From positions 9,796,881 through 9,860,880 of the forward strand of contig OX155954.1 in the NCBI GenBank assembly GCA_944548615.1: a stretch of DNA of 64,000 nucleotides, written 5' to 3'. This stretch comes from Micropterix aruncella. Lineage: Eukaryota > Arthropoda > Insecta > Lepidoptera > Micropterigidae. The position numbers were made by a program, and so were the translations under genes. The notes beneath the pieces were generated by a model. That model did not search any database and was not told the origin of the DNA. It saw only the letters and a list, made by a program, of their open reading frames with translations. Within the stretch, counting starts at the first letter, position 1; each line of letters begins with the position of its first letter. This document shows positions 10,868 through 25,700 of this stretch, piece after piece.

Positions 10868-11115
10868 TTCTCTGAATGTACTAAATCAGGCCTTTTATTT
10901 GATACTGAAAACGATATATTTAACCTAATTTATTGACATTTAGACAGTTGGACATTTAAGATTTTGACCGTTTAGGTACCTACTCTATGGCATTAGGTAC
11001 TATATGACATTAGGTACTCTATGAAATGGCGATTCTAACAATACCACAAACTTCTAAATCTGTTAAATCGTAAAACTTCTAAGTTATAGTGGAATAAAGA
11101 AACAGAAAACACACT
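10868..11115 (+). repeat. Partial copy of the CACGACTGCC MITE family (family B)
   Basis: Matches the interior of the copies at 13943, 28997 and 37906: CTGAATGTACTAAATCAGGCC, then GACATTT repeats, then AACAATACCACA and AATAAAGAAACAGAAAACA. Both terminal repeats are missing, so this is an old fragment. Confidence 0.65.
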
Positions 11116-12779
11116 TCTAATGCACTCAAGGTAATTAAAATACAAGAAAAAACTAATAGTACCTATAATACGTTGCAGTTTCTCATTCTTCAAGATGGAA
11201 AAATAGCGTTTGAACCTCCTCTCAACCCATATGCCATAGAAGCCAAGTATGAATTTCTTTCTTTAAAATAATGTTGCTTTACAGATTTAATACATTTTTT
11301 CCACTTTATTACAGGCTTGAGGAGTTATACAAGAAGACTATACAAACGACGCAAATAATATTAAAGTCCTCCATACATTCATTAAATAGTAAGGCCCTTA
11401 AAGCGGCGACAATTACGAGGCGTGGATCATTCGAAGTTCAAATGCGAAAGCTAATGGCGACCCGCGTTTGCAATTTGATTTTTAAATTGAATGAGACGAC
11501 GCGCGTTAGAAATTCAAATTTTCATTGCGTGCGTCGAATATTAACAGGAATTTTCGCCAACTGCTCATCGACCTTATTTATGAAATGAATATTCAGATGA
11601 AATAAGTCCCTGGCTACTTGCCGGGAGAGTTTTGGGTGACACTACCGATTTTTATGTGAACGAGGAGCGGAACTTTTTGATGGTAGGGTACTTGAATTAA
11701 GATTTTGCTAAGCAACTACATTTGTATGTGACTTTACCATAATACCATTAATAATTCACAGGGGAATTATTCGTCACATAGCTCGACAACGGCTAGAGCC
11801 GAAATATAGTCCACTTAACTTATTGTTCACTGATCATTTGTTTTTAAGGCCAACTAACGACCCTTTCTATTTCCAGCATCCATCTTCCATTGAGCGTTAC
11901 TGTTTTGGAGAGGTGGGAAGAGCGAATGGGGTTTTTTTTTCATAAAAGCCACTCACACGGCAGGGAAGGAGTCTATGTATGGATCGGAGACAAGGGCATT
12001 GTAGGTTTACTGCTCCATTATTGTCGCCGATGGATCACCCTCCATCCAATGAGCGCAAGAACAAATCGTATATCAAAATCACTCGCACACAAATGAAGAA
12101 ACAATAAAAAAATATCCAGTGTTTTCCTTTTCAAACTGATCTCTCTCTCTGTCAGCATAGACCACACCAAAACTATGTCAGCAGATACTACATGAAAAGC
12201 CATTGACAAAAACTTATCAGCTACGGGTCGATTTTCTTTCAGTTTAGGTTAAAAGACTTTGAAATATATTTTGAAAAAAAATGTCTCGTTAGTCAAGTTA
12301 ACTTTCAAGTAATTTTCAACGAATATTTACCAAATTTCAATGAATTGATAAAATTAAATCTGCTCAACGTTGTCAAAACATTTTAATCAATTGGTTGAAT
12401 TGTTGCAATACAAAAAATATATTTCATTCTTTTTAATTTAATTTCTAAAGTAGGGCGCCAGCAGTAATTTTTAGAGACTTTGTTGTATGTACGACAGTTT
12501 CTCTACAACTAATTAAAACATGTCAAACCTTCACCTGTTTTAGATTTATTGTATTCGTTTAGTGAACATAAACATTTCATATTAACGAAAATCCCAGGTT
12601 TTAAAAACCTAATTATAAACAAACCACGTCAATTTAATTTATTGCAATTACCACGGGTTTCGGAGAACAGCTTTACTAAGCGGTGGAAGTTGGTGCTCGT
12701 GGCCTGCCAGCCAAATGTATGTTTCACCTCTTTAAAGACCTTGGTCTCTCCAGAAAAACAATTAACTCTTTAGGATAAA
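11116..12779. other. No gene seen
   Basis: AT-rich unassigned DNA. The 105-codon open frame at 11271-11588 shows no recognisable domain, and I found no pair of good splice sites linking it to the troponin C gene downstream. Confidence 0.45.
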
Positions 12780-13330
12780 ACAGTCCACCGTTAAGCTCCG
12801 CCACATGACCGTAAGAGGCCAACGCCTTATCCGCGAGATGGCCAGGTATGTTACCCAGCGGGCGGACACTCGCGCCCTTACATCCAGTTGCGACCAGATT
12901 ACTCCGGTTTCTCGACGGGTTACGCGTTCGAGATCGCTTGCGCGGTTCTCTCCCTTACGTAGCTGTGAAACGGTATCAACCGAATCTATCGCTGACCACG
13001 GCATCCTTTGCCCGGCTGTTCACCCGAAATCGGGTAGCCGATGGTGGTTTCCATTGCAGTCGCCGTAAGGTCAGCAACCACCCCCGCTCTATAGGAAACA
13101 GTACTGTTTCCAGACTCCCCCGACTCTTAGTCAGAATGCACAATCGATTGGCTTACTCCACACGGTGCGCAGACCGTCCAGGAACGCCAGAAGATTAACT
13201 CCTAGGGGAAACTAGCCATAAGGCCAGAGTCCGGGCTCGCGGTTTATGCGCGGAGGCCGCCGGATGGATGTTGACCAGTGAGTGTGACCGAGCCTAAACA
13301 AATGGGACAGCAAAATGGATAGCAAACGGA
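12780..13330 (+). repeat. Copy 2 of family A repeat
   Basis: The longest forward copy, starting near GTCCACCGTTAAGCTCCGCC and running through ACCCCCGCTCTATAGGAAACAG, AGTCAGAATGCACAATCGATTGGCT and GTGCGCAGACCGTCCAGGAAC to GGAGGCCGCCGGATGG. It ends about 420 bp upstream of the troponin C start codon, so it lies in or near that gene's promoter region. Several 70-115 codon open frames overlap it in different frames; none is conserved between copies, so it is treated as noncoding. Confidence 0.72.
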
Positions 13331-13749
13331 TGCCCGAGAATCAACGGGTAACATTCCGCTAATGTGCCGAAAATCTTCAAGTTATTACCAATATAATTTT
13401 ATACCGTACATAGCCCGCTGCGAAATTGTTCAATCAATTAATTCTATTGTATCGAAAGATATTAATTTGATCCATCTCGTTGCAACGCCCCGCCTATCGA
13501 GACGTTCTAATTATAATCGGATGGCGAGAATCCCGTGGCGAACTATACGTTCCGTTTGAGCGGCTCATAAAATCTTTCAGGGGCCGCAAACGGCTACAGA
13601 GCGACGCGCCTTTCAGGAGGCATTTTCAGGCGGACGCATCGGCGTCTACTTCGAGCGCAGTTGGCGTCGCGCGCTCGCCGGGAATCACCCACCACATTCA
13701 CTGTCCGCAGTTTATACTCTTGCATTTACATCACACACATCCAGACACA

Positions 13750-13752
13750 ATG
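13750..13752 (+). CDS. TpnC: TpnC coding exon 1 (start codon only)
   Basis: ATG directly followed by the donor GTGAGA. Phase 0, fitting exon 2, which begins with GCA GAC GAA. Identified by position and phase, with no coding sequence beyond the start codon to confirm it. Confidence 0.68.
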
Positions 13753-16700
13753 GTGAGACTATCATTATTATTATTTTTAATTTTATTCTTTTATTTAGGA
13801 TTGAACTTATCTCGAATACTCGGACGAAGAGAATGATCGAATTTTTATTTTATTTATTTAAAGTAAAGCACGTTTGGACCACTGGTCCACTGGTCCTTTG
13901 CTACTGTAGCAAATAAGAAAATATATTAAAAGGAATAAAAAACACTACTACCGTTACGAAAAATTAACTACTGTATTTATAATTATATTTATAATTGTTT
14001 TTAATGAAATATTTGTGGAATATTCGGAATGTACTCAATCAGACCTTTCATTTGATACTAGACACCATATATTTATGCTAATTTATTGACATTTAAAGAT
14101 TTGGACATTTATACAACATAATTTACTTGATATTTTAACCGTTCCAGTTCTCAGTATGACATAACGGTTCTAACAATACCACACACTTCTAAATCGGTTC
14201 TAGCGTTTGCTAGCGATGGTGGAATAAAGAAACGGAAAACATTCATGAACCCTGAACACATTACACTCCTTTTTTGTTGGTCAGTCGTGTAAAAAGAAAC
14301 CACATTGCAGCGTCTTGATCACTACGTCAACACCGCCTAACTAGGCCTAGGCCTGTACTAAGGCAGGTGTACTAGAAAATTATTTTACCTGTGCACACGT
14401 TTGGTTATATTGTAATTAAACGGAAAAAACAATTGAAATCAAATTAGGTACTTTAATGTATTTTAAAAATTAGGCAATATCGTTAAAAAAATATTTTAGG
14501 GATGGAACTAAAATTAAACAAATATATAAAAATAGTCTAAAGTATTTTAAATTAATAAATACCCTAATTATACTTCCATAATTATCATAAAAAATATTTA
14601 AAAAATAATATTTCAACAATTTTGATTTTCTTATTCAGACTTGACGTAATGCCGTATTGTCTCGATATATTTTTTAATAACCACAAGCTTTTGCGAGACT
14701 GTATTATTTGTGCCTTGGTTGGAAGTAGGATAGAACCTATAGCGCACCTTAGCGGCATAATATGCAATAGATAACAAGACTGTTATAGAGAATAGCCCGA
14801 ATAATTCGTGATTTTTTAAATACATATTCCATATTTTTTAAAGATTTTATAGCCATTGTGTCTTTAGTCCTAATGATTCTTGGCTATATTTCTAGAGGAG
14901 AATGACATGATTAATTCGTATTTTTCATAAATACGAAGGCTATTTCATAAATAATGTACGGATGATGTGGTTTATTTTCTGGTCTATATTACGAGTATTA
15001 CAATATAACTTTACAGTAAGCTTCTTGTTTCTCAGTGACTGATTGACGAAGTCTGTAAAGTTTTACTATTTCACGCAGGCAGCCCCGGATGTATGGGGAG
15101 GGAGGGGGGGGGGGGTGCAAACCGGGGTACCTGCCTCAGGCGGCAATTTCAGAGGGGCGCCAAATATTCATGTGTTTGAAAAATTAAATGCGCCAATGTC
15201 TAGTTAAGGCTTGAAAAAATCGAACCATTTCTGGTCATCTGTCAAATGGCTCGGGGTAGCAGAGATCGGGATTTATGCATTTCGCTGTGAATTTTTTGTG
15301 TACAGTCCCGATAAAAACTTGCTGTCACACTTGTTCCGCGTGTAGCGCTGTCTGTTTGACATTTGATTGAGCTTTCTGCCGCTGTACTCGATCTATTTTA
15401 CAGATGAAGAGAGACGGTGTCTTGGGTAGAATAGGAAAGCTTCCTAGACGTTAAGGCACAACTTGAAAAGCATGAAAACTAATTGAGAATCAAGATAACT
15501 ACATTGAAGGATTGTAAATAGATACTGAAAAAAAAAACATGTATATATAAATAAAACAATGTGTCACAGTATTTACAACAGCAACGTCCGAGCCGCGTTG
15601 AAACAATAACTCCCGTCAGTTCACCGAAAGTCGCTTGTGGTCAGTACTTGGATAAGTGACCGCGTGCTGCTATAAAAGCCGGTCGCCTGTAAGATAGTTG
15701 CCGTTAGACATTAAGGTGGGCCTTTACCGTAAGGGTAAAATGTATAATTTAAAAAGATTATTAAATGGCTCTAGTAAAATAAAAATAAATATCTAAAGTG
15801 GTTATGTCGATTATTAATTCTCCGCAACTCTCAAGGAGACGATGTCTGATATCTTGATTTGAGATTTTACCATATCCCAGCAAAATTAACATAACCTTTT
15901 TAGAAGTTGGATAATTGCACCGGTTCCTGAACTACTTCAATAGGTTTAAGGGCATGCACTCGACAAGACTCAACCAATTAATTCTTTTATTTTTTTCTTT
16001 TTTGCAGGCAGACGAACTTCCCCCAGAACAGCTTGCAGGTAATTAGGACTATATGATATTCTAGCGTTTAATAAAACTTTGCTTCGCTTATCAAGTGTCT
16101 CATTGACACACATCATCACAAACACTAATAGTTTCAGAAGCAAATAGCAAAACACTCAAACAAATCACTTGACGTTTGTAAAAGAATCCGTATTGTTTTG
16201 TCTGTCAATGTCCGCCTAATTTGTAAAGACAACACTTCCATCATCACATCGATGAAGCTTTTGGCTTTTTTCCAGTCATTTTTACTGACAAGCAGTCTTC
16301 AAAAGCGACAGGCATCATTGTTGATTTGTGTATTTTTAATGATCCGGAACTCGCGCGGTGAAGATTCATCGTTTCGGAAATCCGTGCGAATTTTAAAATC
16401 GGCGGCGTCTGATTTAAAATTCGAGCATCAGATCTTTGAAAATTATTTTGAGTTTATAAATGACACATTTTATGGACAGCGTCCAAAAGATAAATTTAAA
16501 AGTCTGCTTTTTAATAATAATAACATTTGTAAGAAAAAAGCTGTATTTTTGAAGCGCGTTTCCGCGTGGGTCGAAAATATTTTCTTTATAAACGGGAAAA
16601 ATAGGAATTTAAAAATAATCTCTGAATACCGGTGTTTTTTACAAAGCATTTGATTTTAATTTGGCTGTTTAAAATGCTCATGAACAAAAATCTGGCAATG

Positions 16701-19700
16701 GATATAATTTAAAATAATCTGTATCTAATCAAGCTCCCACACGTTTTAAGGTAAATATTTTATTTTCAAAAATAACCAAATAAGCGTAAAAGTAGTAAAA
16801 TTCAAATAAATATTATGTAATATAATTATTATAATAGCAATTATAAACTAAATATCCATATATTTAGTTTATAAAAAAAAAAGTAAGACGTCAAAGTGAC
16901 GTCAAAGACAATACGAGTACATAATACCTACTTACATACGCTGCCGAGCAACAATATCGAAACACTTAGCGCAGCTAATACTAAATTCGAGGTGTCTGCA
17001 GAACTTTAGGTTATTCAAAATAAGGAAATGTAAACACATACCCCCCCCCCCCCCCCCCCCTTAATGACCACGATAGACCACGAAGCCATTCTTTGCAGTA
17101 CCTTAGAGTCTCTTGCCTCTCCGGAAAGGAGGTGATTCGACACATTTGTATTCACGTCATATTCGACATTTGGTATATAGTCATGCCGACATTTAGTTAA
17201 TTTCAAAGAAAAACACTTTCACGCCGCGCTTTTGGGTTGCACTCCCCGACCCACCAAGCGGGGGTGAGGGAGGGGGGCTGTATCAATTACTGCCCAGAGG
17301 CACACAGCCAACGCAAAGCTAAAGGGGAGAAAATACAACATTCCAAAGGCGTACAGCTAAAGGGAAGAACACATAGCATCCCATATTCACATGCAGCAAA
17401 CGTAGAACACAATTTAAGGAAAGAACACATAGCATCCCAAAGGCACAGCCAGCGCACAAGGCAAAACCAAAGTAGAGCCCACTGATGAAGAGAAGAATAC
17501 ATATCATCGCAAAGATACAGACACCATAGAGTACACAGCTCATGGCAGAATATCTCACACAACCAGAACACACTGGTAAATTAAGTATGTATAATAAGCC
17601 GATCAAGATGCCTAGGTATATTTCAGCATATTCGCTTTCAGGTTCATTATCGTTTGAGGAATTAAGGGGCCGCAGTGACATATCAGGTACGGTGGTATTA
17701 CTTCTTCGCGTTTCCTTTCCAACCCTTATAGTCACCTGTAAGGGCTACTGAATGCATCCTTTAGTTCCCCGTTTACAACGTTTGCTCCGTACGTTTTTTC
17801 AAAGAACTAGATCGCCATTTTTATATTTTGTAGCATGGTTCCCCTACATTTCCTAGCATCATAATAATGTATGTTCACACTATTAGATTGCAACTTGCAA
17901 CCCAATGTTGCTATTATGACCAAACATTAGCTTGAAATTGTCAAGTTGGAAAAAAGGAACGAACAATTTTTTACTAGAGGGATGTGGATGTAACTGTGAG
18001 AGACAATGTGTGTGAGACAAAGAGAAAAGGTACTACATAAACTCGGCGTCAAGCATAAATCCTTTCTGTAGCAGGTATTTGATGGCTTTTCTAATGGAGA
18101 CATTGCAGGTAGAAGGTACATGTATGTATGAAAGTACATGTATGTATAGCCATTGATTATATAGCGTATTTGATCGCTCAATTCCATATTGCGCTTTTGC
18201 AATCCTTTTGGGCCGGCGACATGAAGGTGGCTGTAGGGTTTAAGTTTATATATATAGAGTGGACTGTGAGGAAGGTTGGTTATTTTAAAGGGATTATAGG
18301 CATCATTGTGGAGAGGAGAAGGAATCAAATTTACGCACCTTTCTATTTTTCGCGTAAATTCCTTGCTGCAATTTCACTCCAAAATATCTCCAAATCTTCG
18401 GCTGGCCAGCTCACGGAAGCGATAATTACTATCACAGCACGATAACGAGAACAGTGGCTCTGATAGCATTGTCCGGCGAAACTAATAGCAATTTATTTGG
18501 CCATCTATAAAAACATTGATCATGATTTTTTTTTATAAATGAACTGATTGGTTATAAAACCTATTATTTAACCAATGATAATAATAGTAACACTGAATAT
18601 CTATCGCATTTTTATATAGTCTAATAAAAGTACAGAAACAATACGGAGAGATTTGAACGCTATCTATTAGAGTATTTGAACATTAAAGCGCCTAATTATA
18701 AAGTATTGAAAACAGAAACCTGTATATCAAATTAAAAATTGACATATTTATGCAAATAATAATAAATTAATAAGAGCTATGATTTCATAAATCATTGGTT
18801 ATAATATTATTATTTTATTTTGAGATAGGGTACCGTAACGGTACCCTATATCAAACCAATAGTTTGGATGCCATACATCGGGCTACCTAACATAAGAGAA
18901 GATGAATCAATGTTTGGTCGCCATCTGCACGTTGCGTTCCATAGTAAATTCCTAGATGCCAAAACTTATTACGTCATTGAGCAATCGAATACCCTAAATA
19001 TTTAATGGTATAACCATTAATTTGGGAAATCATTAGGGAGGTAAATTGTTGCGTTTTGTCATTGTTTGACATCTACATATACCTGATCAATGGTCAATTC
19101 AGTATTGTGGTATCAGGAAACACTCTTATGAAAGTAGTTACTAATACCTTGTTGTTTGTTGTTTATTGTTTATTGCTGCATATTTATGTAAGGTTTTTTA
19201 TAACCAAACCCCTTTGACCCCGGTGAATTAACATACTTATAATTACAACTTATTTAATTTTATTTTGTCTACTTTTTTCTACCGTGGATTTTAATCAGAC
19301 CGTCGAAAACGGGCTTTAGATCGGGCTTGAAGTCTTTGAAACGGGACTGTTGACGTTGAAACATTGAAACAGGACTGGAAGTCGTTTAGTTGAACTACAA
19401 AATCTATACAGAATTTCTTTCTACGGCTACTAGTAACAGCTGTACTGGCTAATAGAGGTGGTTTGCCAATTAGATTTTTCCGTTGACCATCCATCCCTAT
19501 TAGATTTTTAAACTCATAAACTCTTTATTTGCACTTAAAAAAGTATACAAAAAAGGCGAGCTTATTGCCACATGGCAATGACATATCAATGGCAATGGCA
19601 ATTTTTCCTGAAGTCCACGGTTGCATTCAATAGTAAGCGTCTAGGTACAGTGGACAAAGAAATTCCCTTTTTTTATTCGGGTCGGGTCCCTATTTTTAGT

Positions 19701-22700
19701 CGGGTTGGGCCTCAATATAGTCAAATGATGGGCTTATGCCTATTTGATTATATTTAAATCAATTGTTATATTATAATATAATATAATATTATATAATATA
19801 ATCCTCGTTGATTTATATCAACGGTGCAAAAGTGATTAGGTTGTAATTATACCTAATTTTCAATATCACTTGATTTGATTGCCAGCGGGAAGTGAAAACA
19901 ATGTTCTTGTTTTCGAATAGAAATATTTTGAAATAGTTTTCTGAATATTTTCTTGTGAAATTTCTTTACTGATATTCAATATAATAATAATAAACGCTTT
20001 ATCAAATAGTTAATGCGAGCTTATTGCCTACAGAAAATATTCTAGAGCTAACCTATACTGATTTGCGACCATTATTTTCTGATTGGTAATTATTAACTGA
20101 ACATTGGTTATAACTTAACTTAAATATTGAGTTTGGAAATTGACAATATAATACGGAAAATGCAAAAGAAAATATTTTACTCTTTGTGAGCGCCGAATGC
20201 TCCAGACCAAAATAAACTAAAGCCTACAAATGCGCAAAAGCTTAAAAAGGAGGAATGGGAATTTATGTAAAAGACTTTGAATGTTCTCTGACTCTGTTTT
20301 TAAAACATGTTACACTCGGCGCTATTCTCACATTTTCGGCAAAGCATTCCAATGACGGGCTCCAAGCACTGTGAAAGAGAATGAAAAGAAGACGCTGCTG
20401 TGGCCAGGGATAGAGAGTAGCAGGTTAACTTCAGATCTCAAACGGCGTCCATGAGCCGATAGTGCAGTAAATCTGCCGGTGAGATAATCGGGAGCGACGC
20501 CCTATGTGTTCGATGTCTATATTGTGTGTGTTTCTTTTTAGTTGACAATTATCGCAGTGGCCGCTAAATATATTTATAGGACATATTTATAGGAAATAAG
20601 ACCTGGGATATTTAAAAGAGATGACTAAGACCTTGTCAATTCCTAAAAACTCAAAAATCAAATCATAAAAAAGGAAACAATGTTAGTATTTTAATAACTT
20701 AAATTCACACTTTAATTTCACAACTTACCTTTAGTTTTGCGTAATATTTTCCTTTTTAAAGTGCACTGACCCTCTTAAATACAGAATTGACTGCGTAACT
20801 TGACCACGACAATTTATAATGACCGTCTTTCCTGGATTTTAGAGATATCGGGCTCATAAATATACCAAACTAATGCAAAATATACAAATTAATACAATTT
20901 AAGAAATTACCAAGACCGACCAATGCACGAAAGACGACTGACCAATGCGCAGTTCGCATCGTTGTGTCACCTTAGGGTTGGAACTTTTCTTCAGGCTTCA
21001 TAATTTCCCTTTTTAAACGCGCAGTTGAGGTAACGCACAACACGCCTTCGAACTCGGTCATATTTGAGAATATTTTAAGAAGAGGGTTCCACGTAGTAGA
21101 GAGTTTGAAACACTTGTCTCTATTGACTTTTGGGGTTCTTTTTATTTCCATGGCTTCCCGAATAGTGCGGGAAAATATAATTGTTCATTTGATAGTAGGT
21201 ACAATAGACTTGAGACTCCATCGAGTGGTTTGTCCAAGATGGTTATCCAAGATGTGTTCAGCCTTGCCATCAGTCGAGTCGCTATGAGTCGCTTTGTTGG
21301 TCCTACGTGAGCCAAGATGCACTCGATCTTTTACACACCCGGGCTATCTAGTGGCATTGCAACCCTTACAGATCTCTGAGACCGAGCTATACTTTAGGTC
21401 GGATGAAAGATCCGTTTTATGTTGAGTGTTTCAGTATCTTATATATTCGATCCGTCATGCCCTCAACGTATTGTAATCTGGATTTTGTGTTGGATCATGA
21501 TTCATGTGCGAGTGTCATGATATTTTCCGTATATATTTTCCCCCTACCTGCAGAATAAATAGTAGCGGACGATAATAACAGCTCTTCTCTCTACCCTGGA
21601 CAACGGCGGTTGTAAACACGCTGAAATATAGAGTGCTTCAAAATTCACGCAGTAAAAATACGTTTTGTCATATTTATAATTACGGACAACCACGATAGTC
21701 TTTAATTACACACCCTGGAGCTATTTACAATTCAGATGATAGCGTCATCTTGCCATTCTGTTGTATGTAAGCAGTCATCTTCATTTATTACATGAAGTTT
21801 GGACTCTGTTCTTTATTTACTGGACAGTACTGGACACTGCAGGCCGTATTTAATTGAATCTGTTATCACGACTGTATGTCGCTTATATATACCAGGATGT
21901 CATGTCTGTAAGGAAAGACATCAGTAAATACTACTCCAAAATGCGTAACACGAGGAACAAACAAAACTTACGTGCTTACAAAGTGCGACAAATAAGGTTA
22001 GAAATATTTTCCTGTATCGGCCCAACCATTTTTATAATAAGACTCCATTGTGTGTCAGGGGTCTTGAGACGTTCATTTAAAAACAGTCCAGGATATTCTT
22101 TTTAAAAACCCAATTCATTATATTGGGGACAGTATAACATTTTCTAGTCTTTTCTGATTACTTTGATTATAATATAATACAATATGTGTAATTTTATTCT
22201 TTGGACTGTTTACATTATTAAACCCAATAATTTTGATAATCGGAGATGAATTATTATTTTTTTTATTGACTATTTCTACTACGCCATTTTTACTTCTGTA
22301 ATTTTATAATTGTAATATTTATAATTTTACTATTTTATGACTATTCTATCTTATATTTTGACTATCTTTATTTTTCATTTATACCCACTTAGGTATTTTA
22401 GTAGCTCAAATTACTTTTAGAAGACTTTGTATTTTTATAATAAATCTAATTATTAATTGTTTTTACATTTTAAAAAATACTCATTCTTTATAAAAATGAA
22501 TCATACCGTCAGGTATACATACCATAACCATGTAAAATGAATCTGACTACACCAAGAGTCAAGAATCTGACTACGCCAATGAATCTGAATACACCATTTC
22601 TCGCAAATGTCTTATTTCATAAATAAAATTAAAAAATTAAAAAAACAAGTGACATAGGGAATCGGTGTGATGTATTATTTATTTATTTATTTAGGTACAT

Positions 22701-25700
22701 AGGATTCGGTATACAGTTCATTCATAGGTCATGTAATCTTATAATAATTATATAAATTATTTAATAATTAATATAGGGAGGTTTAACACATCTTACATGA
22801 CCTTTACTGCCAATAGCACATCTAACTAGGCGATAATTTGGCCCGTCTCTAGATGTGCATATTTTTATGCAATTTTAAGAAATGAAGTGTTTTTTTTCAC
22901 AAAGAAAAAACAATTAAAAAATACAAACATGAAAGAAGGTCTGCTCAGTTTAACCACTACACTCTTACATGTATTTACACAGGTGATTGGGCAACCCGGA
23001 CCCACGCGTGGATCAGGGTTGCCCAATCAAAGATAAAAAGAAGGGTTCCATAAAATATATTAAGAAAATAACTGATATCAAATCACCTGAGATTTTCGCA
23101 CTGTTCAACGTATGCCTATTTAAACTTCATAACGTCGCTTCAAATTCCTAAAGATGTCAACAAAGCTTTTACTAATACTCTCACTGAATGAAATATCCAG
23201 TGCCAACTCGGAGGATTTACGAGTAGTGACAGTAGACAAGGAAAATGGCACCGCGGAAATTTTCGGAAAGTTCAAATCGAATTTCTATTTTCTAATGTGA
23301 GAAACACGTTGAAATATTACTTAGACTTGTGTGACAGTGAGATATCGTTGAATATATTCAACATGAATTCAACACTGGGAGCAGTTTCGCTGGCAGAGGA
23401 ACGGCGACACAGGCAAAATTAGCTAAGGGCAATGACCGTTCTGTGGTGGCTAAGATAATATATGTTATGATTGATACTCGAAGCAGTGTAATGAAGAGTG
23501 TCCAGTGTTGTGTATCTTAAGTTGCACTATTACTAATGGGCTAAAGAGTACATCGGTCCTGGAAAATAAGCTACCTAGCTAGCTTGCTGGAGCTCTTAGC
23601 TTTATGAGGATTACATGCGCTGATTCAGAAATTCTGGCAACCTTCTGAAAATGTAAATAAACTCCACGGTCTCTTTCTAGTCACCTCTATGAGTTACGTA
23701 GATGCACGAAAGAGACAAATTTGTGTATTAAAATAAGCCGCCACACATGTTGCAGGTTTTATAAGCGTTGCCGACTTATCTATTAAGCGAATAAAACCTA
23801 ACAGCATTTGTAAGCTCCATTTAAAAAATCCTGTCAGTGCCAACAGCTCCTGACGATTCATATACCTGGGTATGGCTGCGAATATAGAAACAGGCATTGG
23901 CTATTGGTGTTACTGTCGCCTATTTTAGTACTGTGTGATCGATTTTTTGCACGATTCCCTTCAAAAAGATTTCTTTATCCTGTTTTGGAGCCAATAAACT
24001 TAAGGTAAAATGCACCTTCCTTCGTATTAATCAGTCCATTATGAACAGGTTGAATGATGGAATTAGAATAAAATAAAGAAGAACTATTCCATGTAATGAC
24101 GCTATAACGCGATAGATATAATAACTTTTTAAACTTTTGCGTATACTTAGCTCAAAACAACATGATAAAAATGTAGATTTATTTTCAGTTTTTTTTGTAT
24201 TATATATAGCCTTATGCTATGTAATGAACTATGTAATTTAAGGATGTATAGCCTTATGGTATGTAATGAGACATGTAATGTAAACATACAGGTGGTATAT
24301 AGTCTTATGGTATGAATGAGGTATGTAATATAAACATACCCTATACCTATAGCCTTATGTATGTAATGAGCCCTATATGGTACATTTGTAATGAGTTATG
24401 TCATGTAAACATATATAGTCTTATGGAATGTAATGAGGTATGTAATGTAAACATATATAGGCCCAATCTCGGAAATTCCCTTTTTTGCATGTTTGGCCAA
24501 AACTTTGGAAATTCGGAAAAACTGGACTATAAAATATTCTTTCGGAGCGAATGGAAAGAACTTTTTTGCACTTTGATCGATACTTTGAAAGGCACTAGAA
24601 ACGGTGAATGTGCTCGATTTTGAAATATGATAGGCGCCTTGTGTTTGATGGAATGGCTGTGTTTTTCCAGCTTTGTATAAAGAGTTAGAACGGAATAAAA
24701 CCAATTTAGCGTTTAGATCGTTTCTTAATTAGGCTGTATCCTAGCTGGGTTGTCGCACGCTCATAGGTCGTTGTAAACAAGTCGCACGACAAGAGAGGAT
24801 GTAGTACTGTAAGGCGAAAGTGACAAAGTCGCTTTAAGTTTTAGGTCAGACTCGCCCACGCAGTACAGTATATATAATATAAAAAGCAGAAAAGATACAC
24901 ATCTCTCCGAGATCCGCCTGCGATATTCAGCGCTTTCAGATTTCAGTAGCGTGGGCGGCGGAAAGCCCGTTTTTATATACGAGCAGCGATCATTTTATAT
25001 CCTCGTAACATACCCACTTCCCCGGAGTTAAATTTAGCGCGTTCCCGCAACAGCAACAACCCACATTCGGATCGGGTAACGTAATATCTGACCTCGATAA
25101 ATTGCACTATGTTTTCTTATTATTCAATATTCTACGCACTTTGATATACCTATCAATTATCATTGATATACCTATACCTATACGATACATTGAAATACCT
25201 ATCCTGTCGACGTAGGTATGCGGTACAAACGATGCGATAAAGTATTATAATAATAATACTTTTTAGCATCGTTTGTACCTCAAACCTGCGTTGATAGGAT
25301 AGGTATCTCAGTATATCGTATAGGTATATTAATAATAGGTATATCAATGTGTGTAGAATAACGTACATTAGGTTAGATTTTATTGGTGACCAATAAAAAT
25401 TAAAAATAGCTCACGCCATTGGCAATTTCTCATGATACTCTCAAGATTTTAAATTTCGAATGTTTGAAACGTTTGCAGATAATCTCCTATCCACTCGCTG
25501 TGATACGAGATTTAAGATTTTAAATTTCGATAATTTGACTCGTTCGAAATTTAAAATTCCCTCACTGAGATAGGAAATTTAAGATTTTAAATGTAGAGTA
25601 TTTCACGCGTTTGAAATTTAACCTTCTCTCACTGCGATAGGAGATTTTAGGATCTCAAATTTCGAATATTTGACGCGTTTGAAATATAAAATCCTCTCAC

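Noticed and set aside
15581..15708. Functional 5S rRNA gene
   Set aside because: The box A region is shortened, the 3' third does not match, and it is a single copy inside an intron.
17287..17735. Cys/Leu-rich minus-strand frames of 94 and 138 codons resembling membrane proteins
   Set aside because: They derive from a degenerate tandem repeat and have no matching splice sites.
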